Positions 1-5,876 of a stretch of 7,281 nt of DNA are shown here, one piece after another. The DNA is from Candidatus Atribacteria bacterium 4572_76. GTDB lineage: Bacteria; Atribacterota; Phoenicimicrobiia; Phoenicimicrobiales; Phoenicimicrobiaceae. How positions within the stretch are numbered: position 1 is the stretch's first letter; each line of letters opens with the position of its first letter. The DNA lies in contig NBMG01000081.1 of assembly GCA_002084865.1 (NCBI GenBank), positions 1 through 7,281 on the forward strand. Reading direction: 5' to 3'. The translations under genes were made by a program, and so were the position numbers. The notes beneath the pieces are model-generated. The model worked only from the letters and a program-made list of their open reading frames with translations, was not told the origin of the DNA and ran no database searches.

Positions 1-963
1 CGGTATACTTTCTTCAGTTTTTGTTTCTATTTCGATCTGTTCGGGCTCTTTCTCTTTTTCACCCTCTACTTCTCCATTTATTACTGTAAAAGTGATATCC
101 TTCTCCGAATAAATCCAGTTCTCTATCTTGTCTCCATCTTTAAAACTGACCTCTATTCGCGAAGGATAGCCAAAACCAAAATACCCTTTTCTTTCTAAAA
201 CCTGCTTGTAGGGGAGTGATTTTGCTTTCTCTAACTGAAGCCATAATTTTTCCTCTTTATCTTTCAATCCCAAAGAACTATAAATTTTGGCTAATTGTAC
301 GTAAGAACGCCAATATGGTGAGGGGTGCTCAAAGGAGATTGGATTAGCTGTTTCTTCCATATCGATAACTTTTTTATAATTTTCTATCGCTAAATTAGTA
401 AACTTCCAGGTGCTTTTTTCTCCTAAGACTCGATAAGTTTCACCCATCCAGTAAAAAGCTTCCAATAAATTCGTTTCTATTCTGGCTGCTCTTTTAAAAT
501 AAGGGAGGGCACTCAATAAACTATTTACAGAAGGAGCGCTTCCCTTAAAAAGGTATTCTTCCGGATTTCCAATTATTTTGATTCCCTCATCCAAATAATC
601 ATTTGCCTTATCTGATTGAACCCGGGAGGTGCTCTTAAAACTGCCTATCAAATTCTGAAAAGCATGTGGATTTCCTGGGTTAATTCTTAAAACTTCTTTC
701 CATTGTTCTATGGCTTGACTATAAGCACCGGTCTGTTTATATACTTTCCCCAGCCAGTAATGAGCATTTTCAAAATCAGGGTTCAGTTCTATAGCTTTTT
801 TATAATTTTGTTCAGCCATCTCATATTTCTCCTGAAGGAAATATTCATACCCGTTTTTATAATAGGTCTGATAATCCTGAGCATAAATTACTGCAGTACC
901 CAAAATTAAGATCAGAAATAGGACCAATAAACTTAGACCGGTTTTGTTAAAATATTTTTCCAT
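1..963 (-). CDS. Exported TPR-repeat protein, C-terminus beyond the window
   Basis: The frame is open from ATG at 963 to the left edge (321 residues visible, no stop). Residues 1-28 are a signal peptide: MEKYFNKTG, hydrophobic core LSLLVLFLILILGTAVI, probable cleavage at YA/QD, so the protein is exported and probably periplasmic. Residues 30-110 carry about two tetratricopeptide repeats (YEYFLQEKYEMAEQNYKKAIELNPDFENAHYWLGKVYKQTGAYSQAIEQWKEVLRINP in outline). Further degenerate repeats lie near 150-205 (LPYFKRAARIETNLLEAFYWMGETY) and 215-245 (YWRSYVQLAKIYSSLGL). Residues 250-321 leave the TPR pattern: a glycine- and aromatic-rich segment (YFGFGYPSRIEVSF), a probable beta-rich part, then a Glu/Lys-rich tail. 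The start has GGGGAGGG about nine bases upstream. TPR proteins act as docking scaffolds; no partner can be named here. Confidence 0.82.
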   Translation of the reverse strand, partial: MEKYFNKTGLSLLVLFLILILGTAVIYAQDYQTYYKNGYEYFLQEKYEMAEQNYKKAIELNPDFENAHYWLGKVYKQTGAYSQAIEQWKEVLRINPGNPHAFQNLIGSFKSTSRVQSDKANDYLDEGIKIIGNPEEYLFKGSAPSVNSLLSALPYFKRAARIETNLLEAFYWMGETYRVLGEKSTWKFTNLAIENYKKVIDMEETANPISFEHPSPYWRSYVQLAKIYSSLGLKDKEEKLWLQLEKAKSLPYKQVLERKGYFGFGYPSRIEVSFKDGDKIENWIYSEKDITFTVINGEVEGEKEKEPEQIEIETKTEESIP

Positions 964-1077
964 TATTCTTGCACCCTCCCCGCTTTTTCTTGTTAATATT
1001 CCTTCTTACAGACAAACAAAATTCCTGTCCTACTAATTAAAATTAATTAATTGTGAAATTAAGCTACCAGAAGCATC

Positions 1078-1479
1078 TTATGATTCTTTCAACTTCTCCA
1101 CATAATTCATTCTTAAATTTGCCAGTAAATTTTCGATACGCTTAAAATCTTCCGTATTTAAATCATCTTTAATTTGATCATATAAAAATGCTACCGTATC
1201 TATAGCAATCTTGGCTTTTTTTAAATCTTTATTAATTTCTTTAGTATCGGGGTTCATAATGAGACCCAAATACTCCCAGGCCTTTCCGCTCAACATGCTT
1301 ATAAACCAAACAAAAAGAACAGGTAAATCAGGTTCTTTAAGATGTTCTTCTTTTTTCTTTTCTTCTTCTTTTACTTCCTCTTTTGTCTCTTCTTTTTCCT
1401 CTTTCTGCGCCTTTTTCTCTTTTATCTCTTCAACTTTTTCTGTTTTATTATTTTTTGTCTGATCTTTCTTTTCCTTCAT
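1078..1479 (-). CDS. DUF1844 family protein with a Lys/Glu-rich N-terminal tail
   Basis: The product has 133 residues. Residues 1-50 are almost entirely lysine and glutamate with a few Thr, Val and Ala: low complexity, probably disordered or helical, with no signal peptide. Residues 51-131 form the recognisable core: DLPVLFVWFISMLSGKAWEYLGLIMNPDT, then INKDLKKAKIAIDTVAFLYDQIKDDL, then a final helix RIENLLANLRMNYVEKL. The pattern (a short hydrophobic segment with a glycine-containing turn, NPDTGE-like NPDTKE, and IDxxAxLxxKxxxxL) is that of DUF1844 (PF08899), small bacterial proteins of unknown function. The start ATG has AAAGGGG about eight bases upstream. It follows ispF after 217 bases and precedes the TPR protein gene by 114. 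Function cannot be assigned; location is probably cytoplasmic or membrane-associated through FVWFISML. Confidence 0.8.
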   Translation of the reverse strand: MKEKKDQTKNNKTEKVEEIKEKKAQKEEKEETKEEVKEEEKKKEEHLKEPDLPVLFVWFISMLSGKAWEYLGLIMNPDTKEINKDLKKAKIAIDTVAFLYDQIKDDLNTEDFKRIENLLANLRMNYVEKLKES

Positions 1480-1525
1480 TATTTATCCCCTTTCTAATAT
1501 AACAATATTACTTGTATTGTAGAAG

Positions 1526-1553
1526 AGTTAGCTAGTTAACCAACTAACTATCT
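1526..1553. repeat. Imperfect hairpin in the ispF-DUF1844 gap
   Basis: The arms AGTTAGCTAGTT and AACTAACTATCT pair at all but two positions around an AACC loop. The arms are again built of AGTTAGT-like units. No T run is positioned to make it a terminator for the minus-strand genes. The rest of the gap 1480-1696 holds another short minus-strand heptamer run (AGTATAT, AGTATGT) at about 1621-1635 and the direct repeat; I see no gene in it. Confidence 0.5.
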
Positions 1554-1660
1554 AAGTCTTTCCTTATCACTTATTACTGAATTTTTTGTCTTCTTTCTTC
1601 TGGTTTTTCTTTTCTTTACTACATACTATATACTAATTTAGTTCCTGATTTCTACTTTCT

Positions 1661-1692
1661 TAACGAGATACGATTCACAAGATACGAGATAC
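1661..1692. repeat. Direct repeat, copy 1, downstream of ispF
   Basis: The 32-base block begins TAACGAGATACGATTCAC and matches 2301-2332 at 31 of 32 positions in the same orientation, offset by exactly 640 bases. It is built of ACGAGAT-type heptamers (GTATCTC on the other strand). The pair brackets ispF, and this copy ends about five bases beyond the ispF stop codon. Confidence 0.9.
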
Positions 1693-1696
1693 GAAT

Positions 1697-2176
1697 TCAG
1701 TCTGTGCCCTCATTCAAGCTAACCACGCAATAAGAAGCTACGCCCTCTTTTCGGCCAATAAAACCCATCTTCTCATTAGTTGTAGCCTTAATATTTATCT
1801 TTTCGGAAGATGTTTTTAAAACTTGGGCTATATTATTTTTCATGCTCATAATAAAAGGCGCAATCCGTGGTTCTTCTAATACTACAGAAACATCTATATT
1901 GTTTATAGTAAGTGTCTTTCTTTTTAATATTTCATAAGTATTTTTTAATAACTTTAGACTGGAAATATCTTTATATTGTTCATCATTATCCGGGAAATGC
2001 TGGCCAATATCTCCTTCTCCTGCTGCTCCCAATAAGGCATCTATTAGGGAATGAATTAGGACATCAGCATCTGAATGTCCAGCCAAACCCTTTTGGTATG
2101 GAACAATCTCTCCTCCTAAAATTAATTTTCTTCCCAAAATTAAAGGATGGGCATCATATCCAAAACCTATACGCAT
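1697..2176 (-). CDS. ispF: 2-C-methyl-D-erythritol 2,4-cyclodiphosphate synthase (IspF)
   Basis: IspF cyclises the CDP-methylerythritol phosphate made by IspE, releasing CMP and giving methylerythritol cyclodiphosphate; it works as a trimer with a zinc ion in the cytoplasm. The 159-residue product has the normal family length and is intact. Zinc ligands are expected at Asp8 and His10 in GYDAHPL and at His42 in GHSDADVLIHSLIDALLGA (33-51). GDIGQHFPDND lies at 55-65, EEPRIAPF at 101-108, and the nucleotide-binding segment KATTNEKMGFIGRKEG at 130-145. The start ATG has AGGAG five bases upstream (2182-2186). It follows ispE after 177 bases of repeat DNA, so unlike the ispD-ispE overlap it is not translationally coupled. 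It is the only undamaged MEP gene in the window. A near-identical 32-base direct repeat lies on each side of it (1661-1692 and 2301-2332). Confidence 0.96.
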   Translation of the reverse strand: MRIGFGYDAHPLILGRKLILGGEIVPYQKGLAGHSDADVLIHSLIDALLGAAGEGDIGQHFPDNDEQYKDISSLKLLKNTYEILKRKTLTINNIDVSVVLEEPRIAPFIMSMKNNIAQVLKTSSEKINIKATTNEKMGFIGRKEGVASYCVVSLNEGTD

Positions 2177-2196
2177 AATCTCTCCTATTTTTTTAT

Positions 2197-2351
2197 CAGT
2201 ATATAGTATCGCGTATCGAGTATCGCGTTAAGATGAATCGAACCCCTACATCCTAATCGCTTTCCGTTAATAGTCTTCTGACTACTGAATTCTCTTTCCT
2301 TAACGAGATACGATTCACGAGATACGAGATACACATATTAGCTATATACTG
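2197..2351. repeat. Palindromic repeat block filling the ispE-ispF gap
   Basis: The block begins CAGTATATAG (2197-2206) and ends CTATATACTG (2342-2351), a perfect 10-base terminal inverted repeat. Inside, the left arm runs in heptamers (AGTATAT, AGTATCG, CGTATCG, AGTATCG, CGTTAAG). The right arm on the minus strand runs GTATCTC twice, GTGAATC, GTATCTC, GTTAAGG. About 65 bases of non-repeat DNA lie between them, including a CGAACCCCTACA box. It resembles a non-coding MITE-like element in layout, but the heptameric make-up also fits the arrays in the other gaps. No open reading frame of note is present. Confidence 0.6.
2301..2332. repeat. Direct repeat, copy 2, upstream of ispF
   Basis: This is the second copy of the 32-base block at 1661-1692, with one mismatch at base 19 (G here, A there). 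It is also the right arm of the palindromic block in the ispE-ispF gap. Confidence 0.9.
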
Positions 2352-2353
2352 CT

Positions 2354-3056
2354 TTAGACAGTCTGCACTAACCAGATTGATTTATATTCCGATTTTAATT
2401 TTTTATGAATTTTTAAAGCCTGTTCTTTGTCTTGGGCTATCCCAAAAACAGTAGGCCCGCTGCCGGACATAATAGCTCCCAAAGCACCCTCTTCTATTAA
2501 TCTATCTTTAATTTTCCCAATTTCCGGGTATTTTTTAATTATTAACCCTTCGAAAGAATTAAATAAATTTTTAGCAATCCCTCGAACCTCGCCTTCCTTT
2601 AAGGCTTCCAGCATAGCTTTAGTATTTTTCTTCTCTTTCTTAATCAGATCTAAATCAAGATTATTATAGGCCCACTTGGTAGGTATTTCAAACCCAGGGT
2701 TTATTATTATGATCCACAGTGGTGGATTGATCGGAGGTAGAGGAATTACTTTTTCTCCCCTATGGTAAGCAAGAGCAGTACCATTCTGGATACAAAAAGG
2801 GACATCCATGCCCAACTCTTCACCCATCCCCCTTAAATCTTTATTGCTTAAATTCAAAGCAAAAAGCTTATTTATTCCTACTAAAATAGACGCAGAATTA
2901 GCAGAACCACCCGCCATCCCACTGGCCAAAGGAATTTTTTTATCAATTTCTATCTCAACTCCCCTGGCTATTCTATATCGGTTAAGAATCTTTTCTGCTG
3001 ACCTATAAGAGAGTCAGATTTATCTTGGAATAGCTATCTATTTCAATTTCTTTCAT
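2354..3056 (-). pseudogene. ispE: 4-diphosphocytidyl-2-C-methyl-D-erythritol kinase (IspE), internal deletion with frameshift
   Basis: IspE is a GHMP-family kinase that phosphorylates CDP-methylerythritol with ATP, between IspD and IspF. ATG at 3056 starts 17 codons ending ...SYSKINLTLL and then TAG (3003-3005); SKIN is the N-terminal lysine motif (AKxN). Similarity resumes in another frame at about 3013 with LSYRSAEKILNRYRIARGVEI. It continues with the ATP loop PLASGMAGGSANSA, then GMDVPFCI with the probable catalytic aspartate, and ends with GAIMSGSGPTVFGI. Compared with the family, about 50-60 residues are missing at the join, including the DGYHE motif. The two homologous pieces overlap at CTCTC (3009-3013), which looks like a microhomology deletion. 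The 3' part is open for 191 codons from TTG at 2929, but that start has no ribosome-site support. Restoring the gap would give about 290 residues, the normal length. An assembly error remains possible. Confidence 0.87.
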
Positions 3057-3664
3057 AATTTAAACTTAAAGCTGAATCCCTTCTTTAAAAAATTCTCTGC
3101 TATAATTATATCAAAAGGAGTGGTTATTTTAATATTTTCCTCTGAACCTATTATTAATTTTACTTTATGCCCATATCTTTCAACAATCGCAGCATCGTCT
3201 GTGGTTAAAAATTTTTCCTTATAAGCCTGAAGATAGGCCGGTAAAATTATATCATATTTAAAAGTTTGAGGGGTTTGTGCCCTCCAAATCTCCTCTCGAT
3301 TAAGAGTTTTATTTATAAAATAATTATTTCCACCCTTTTTCACGGTATCTTTAATAGGAATCGCGGCAATTGCTGCTCCATATTTCTGTGCATTTTCAAT
3401 TGAATCCCGGATGATAGTTTCTTCGACTAAAGGCCGGGCACCATCGTGAATTACTACTATATCTGTATCCTTATCCAACGCCTTAAGGCCATTGTATATA
3501 GAATCCTGTCTGGTCTCCCCGCCGTCAACAAAATCTTTAACCTTAGAAATATTGTATTTTAATATTATATTTTTACGACACCGCTCCTTCTCCTCTGGGC
3601 TAACCATAAGATATATTTTATCAATTAATTTACAAAAGCTACTATTTTCATATTTACCATCCAA
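3053..3664 (-). pseudogene. ispD: 2-C-methyl-D-erythritol 4-phosphate cytidylyltransferase (IspD), N-terminus missing
   Basis: IspD joins CTP and methylerythritol phosphate to give CDP-methylerythritol, an early MEP-pathway step in the cytoplasm. The readable part (at most about 203 residues, against roughly 230 for the family) contains GGETRQDSIYNGL, VVIHDGARPLVEE, IPIKDTVKK, REEIWRAQTPQTF, TTDDAAIVERYGHKV and GSEENIKITTPFDI, all in normal order. The first 40 or so residues of the family, with the CTP-binding PAAGxGxRM signature and the KQ segment, are absent. Coding similarity begins near KYENSSF at about 3656, directly beside the octamer inverted repeat, and an in-frame TAA lies a few codons upstream. 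The only early start is TTG at 3664, inside the repeat and without a good Shine-Dalgarno sequence. The product should be inactive. The gene ends TGA, overlapping the ispE ATG by 4 bases (ATGA), which indicates translational coupling in the intact ancestor. A short-read assembly collapse at the repeat is the main alternative. Confidence 0.85.
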
Positions 3665-3742
3665 TTCACCAATTTACCGATTCACCAATTGACCAATTAA
3701 TTGGTGAATTGGTAAATCGGTCAATCGGTCAATCGGTCAATT
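3661..3742. repeat. Octamer inverted repeat between the S55 gene and ispD
   Basis: Five plus-strand octamers at 3703-3742 (GGTGAATT, GGTAAATC, GGTCAATC twice, GGTCAATT) face four minus-strand octamers at 3663-3694 (GGTCAATT, GGTGAATC, GGTAAATT, GGTGAATT). The centre ACCAATTAATTGGT (3692-3705) is a perfect palindrome. Counting outwards, about 31 of 38 positions pair over 3661-3736. In the transcript this would be a large hairpin starting about 10 bases after the S55 stop codon, so it might act as a processing or termination signal. No T run follows. One end abuts the truncated ispD reading frame. Confidence 0.9.
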
Positions 3743-3745
3743 ATT

Positions 3746-5566
3746 TTATTTTTCAATTGTAAAAGGTATTTCCAAATATCCTTCAATAACCATATCTGTT
3801 TCAATCTTAGAAATTATTAAATCTTTTTCTTCTTTTTTCCTCAGGTCGCCATCATTAATATTTTCTTCGTAAGGCAATTCATTAGAATATATAATTACTT
3901 CTCCGATAATTTGATTGCCTCTTGGTCTGTCAGAAATATCCTTAAAGACTTCTTCCAAACTTTTATAATCCTTTTTCCCACGGTTATCAAACTCTTCCTT
4001 TTGATTGTCTAACCCTGCTCCTCCGTTTATTATTAATAAGGCTTCGCCAGGAGGTGTATCGTGAGGAATCTGAACAGTCAGCATCTTTTCGATTAACTCT
4101 CCCCGAAAAGGTCTAATCTTTATTTTTGCTTTAAGGTAATCTCTCGGTTTAATCGAAGAATCTTCTAATACAATTTCTTCTATCTTACCAATTTTCTTTT
4201 TATTATCTATTTTAATATCGATGTTTATCTCGGTCAAATTTACCATCTCAAAATAATTATTTACAATTAAATCAATAATTTCGGGTATCTCAGTGATAGC
4301 CTTAATGGCTATATCATCTAAACTGTAGTACATGTTCTTCCGAAAAAGTTCTTGTCCTTCTCTCTCACCTTTTATCCCTATCTCTATCTGGGCAGTTCCC
4401 GCTCCAATCCTATCCAGAGCATTATCTATAGCCTGCAAGGTTATGTTTGAAACCAATGGCTTTAACAGGTCATAATCATTTATTATCTGGACTCCTGTTT
4501 GGTAAGATAGTCCTGTACTAATATTTGTTACCTCTATTTTAAGCGGAATAATTCGGGGGTAAGAATTCAGTATCGCCAATATACCTGCCTCTCTATCCTG
4601 GACAATCTTCCCTACTAAATTTAAAGGAGCACCTAATTTAAAAGGCATAACTATGTTGGGGAAACTGTGATAGACGTATACTGCAGAAAGAAGGAATGAA
4701 ACTTCACCTTTTTTCAAAAAGGGGTGTCCTAAAGCCAGGACTTTATCTCCTTCTCGATAAGTTACTGTTCCGATAGAAGTAATATTGACATCTCCCCTGG
4801 TCAATTGTATTCCTATGGCAGAACCGGCTTCTATTTTATTGTAAGGTCTTTCTCCCATTTCTTGAAAGTTTATATCATTATTTTCGTTAAACCCGATTCC
4901 CTGAATAGCCATAAGATTAAATTTTTTTAAAGAACTGCTTAATCTGTCTAAAGTTCTACCTTTAATACCGTTTATAATAATCGGTGAAACTGCGGGGAAA
5001 AAAATAATTTCCTCTCGACCTGCTAATTCCGGAAAACTATTATTTTCCATAGTATTTTTCACTATTATCTTGTTTGATTTTTCCCTTGTAAAAAATAAAG
5101 AATTATTAATCTTATATTCTTGCGCTGTAGTCTGATAATTATCATAGGGGAATTTAAGTATTTTTAACATTTCTTGAATAGGGGTAATCAGACAGAGGTT
5201 GTGTTCGCTCATTTCCCAGGCATAAGATACAGCTCCAACCAATCTGTTATCTATATAGACCGGGCTGCCACTCATCCCTGCCGAAATACCGCCACTCTCT
5301 TTAATCTTATTTCCACTTAAATTTGCTAAAATAAAATGACTAATTCCACCTTCTCCTTTAATTACATCAATGATATCCACCTGAAAGATCTCTATCTGCG
5401 TTCCGTGAAAAACGGTTTTTCCTATCCCCCTCATCCCCGGACTTATTTCTGAAACTGGCATAAAAGGGCTCTGGCCGTAGGTTAAATTTATTCCTATACT
5501 AAATATAATTAACAAAATAAAAATAATTTTTGTAAAAATATTTTTATCTAATTTTATCTTCATCAT
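3746..5566 (-). CDS. Exported SpoIVB-type (peptidase S55) domain protein
   Basis: The product has 606 residues (605 from the second ATG). Residues 3-31 form a signal peptide: a lysine-containing start, then a hydrophobic core IIFILLIIFSIGI, with probable cleavage near TYG/QS, so it should act outside the cytoplasmic membrane. Residues 40-136 contain GMRGIGKTVFHGT (44-56) and GMSGSPVYIDNRLVGAVSYAW (97-117); GMSGSP resembles the serine motif of SpoIVB. Residues 248-345 contain GSAIGIQLTRGDV, IGTVTY, a GHP at 280-282 resembling the SpoIVB catalytic-histidine region, and VGKIVQDREAGILAILN. The two S55 blocks thus appear in the reverse of the SpoIVB order, as in long S55 proteins of several diderm groups. 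Residues 370-606 are a long C-terminal part that I do not recognise. Proteolytic activity is inferred from the motifs, and the substrate is unknown. No PDZ domain is obvious. It sits alone between two octamer arrays. Confidence 0.82.
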   Translation of the reverse strand: MMKIKLDKNIFTKIIFILLIIFSIGINLTYGQSPFMPVSEISPGMRGIGKTVFHGTQIEIFQVDIIDVIKGEGGISHFILANLSGNKIKESGGISAGMSGSPVYIDNRLVGAVSYAWEMSEHNLCLITPIQEMLKILKFPYDNYQTTAQEYKINNSLFFTREKSNKIIVKNTMENNSFPELAGREEIIFFPAVSPIIINGIKGRTLDRLSSSLKKFNLMAIQGIGFNENNDINFQEMGERPYNKIEAGSAIGIQLTRGDVNITSIGTVTYREGDKVLALGHPFLKKGEVSFLLSAVYVYHSFPNIVMPFKLGAPLNLVGKIVQDREAGILAILNSYPRIIPLKIEVTNISTGLSYQTGVQIINDYDLLKPLVSNITLQAIDNALDRIGAGTAQIEIGIKGEREGQELFRKNMYYSLDDIAIKAITEIPEIIDLIVNNYFEMVNLTEINIDIKIDNKKKIGKIEEIVLEDSSIKPRDYLKAKIKIRPFRGELIEKMLTVQIPHDTPPGEALLIINGGAGLDNQKEEFDNRGKKDYKSLEEVFKDISDRPRGNQIIGEVIIYSNELPYEENINDGDLRKKEEKDLIISKIETDMVIEGYLEIPFTIEK

Positions 5567-5567
5567 T

Positions 5568-5573
5568 CTCCTT
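5568..5573 (-). promoter_or_regulatory. Shine-Dalgarno AAGGAG before a double ATG
   Basis: The minus strand reads AAGGAG, one base, then ATGATG. The spacing is 1 base to the first ATG (5566) and 4 bases to the second (5563), so the second is the more likely start. The proteins differ by a single methionine. Confidence 0.7.
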
Positions 5574-5583
5574 CTTTATATTT

Positions 5584-5611
5584 AGTCGTTAGTGAATAGT
5601 TGTTAGCATTT
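5584..5611 (+). repeat. Four heptamers (AGTNNNT family) upstream of the S55 gene
   Basis: The plus-strand units are AGTCGTT, AGTGAAT, AGTTGTT and AGCATTT, in the same order and family as the units beside murA. The array lies about 10 bases upstream of the S55 Shine-Dalgarno sequence in the direction of transcription, repeating the placement seen at mreB. Confidence 0.8.
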
Positions 5612-5691
5612 AATAACAATACAGCAAGCTACGTTGAATTATAAATAAACTTGATGTATTGAGTCCGTGCAAAAAATTCCAAGAACACTCC

Positions 5692-5711
5692 GGGTCGGAT
5701 AAATCCGACCC
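5692..5711. repeat. Perfect GC-rich palindrome (9-base arms)
   Basis: GGGTCGGAT and ATCCGACCC are separated by AA, giving a stem of about 8 pairs with a TAAA-type loop. It is the most GC-rich short stretch in its gap. It continues as CTACA, so the minus strand reads TGTAG followed by the palindrome. A half copy, CGAACCCCTACA, lies at 2239-2250. It is not followed by a T run on either strand, so it is not a classical intrinsic terminator. It looks like a short dispersed REP-type element, which is inference. Confidence 0.6.
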
Positions 5712-5841
5712 CTACATTAAAAGCAATACTTTAACCAAAAAAGTTTTGAGTTTTAAATTTTAGTTTTTCGCTTTTAACTTTAACTTTTTAGCTTTATCCT
5801 AAACTGAAAACTTACATTTAACACTAACAACTAATTTAATT

Positions 5842-5873
5842 GGTCAATTGGTGAATCGGTAAATTGGTAAATT
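5842..5873 (+). repeat. Four tandem octamers, GGTNAATY, at the 3' end of mreB
   Basis: The plus-strand units are GGTCAATT, GGTGAATC, GGTAAATT and GGTAAATT, ending 3 bases before the mreB stop codon position. With the flanking TTAATT at 5836-5841, the 38-base block 5836-5873 matches the minus strand of 3663-3700 with one mismatch. The two copies are therefore inverted relative to each other around the S55 gene. Confidence 0.9.
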
Positions 5874-5876
5874 AAC

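Larger units (their letters stand above)
5567..5876. other. 310-base gene-free gap between mreB and the S55 gene
   Basis: I find no gene here. From low to high coordinate it holds: the S55 Shine-Dalgarno sequence; four heptamers at 5584-5611 (AGTCGTT, AGTGAAT, AGTTGTT, AGCATTT); a TATAAT box on the minus strand at 5638-5643 with no convincing -35 partner; the GC-rich hairpin at 5692-5711; an AT-rich stretch at about 5743-5815 with a loose 7-base rhythm of AGTTTTG-like units; an inverted AGTTGTT near 5825-5835; and the octamers at 5842-5873. It probably carries the 5' untranslated region of the S55 gene, and possibly a promoter, but none can be fixed by eye. Confidence 0.6.

Noticed and set aside
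2354..2929. A complete short IspE starting at TTG 2929
   Set aside because: The TTG is within the ATP-binding loop (PLASGMAGG) and IspE-like coding clearly continues upstream to about 3013, so it is not a true start.
3005..3016. Programmed frameshift in ispE
   Set aside because: No slippery heptamer is seen, and a frame change alone would not explain the missing 50-60 residues.
5638..5666. Promoter for the S55 gene with TATAAT at 5638-5643 (minus)
   Set aside because: At 16-18 bases spacing there is no sequence resembling TTGACA; a lone TATAAT in AT-rich DNA is weak evidence.
5692..5711. Intrinsic terminator of mreB
   Set aside because: The hairpin is not followed by a T run on the minus strand within a few bases, and it lies over 160 bases beyond the stop codon.
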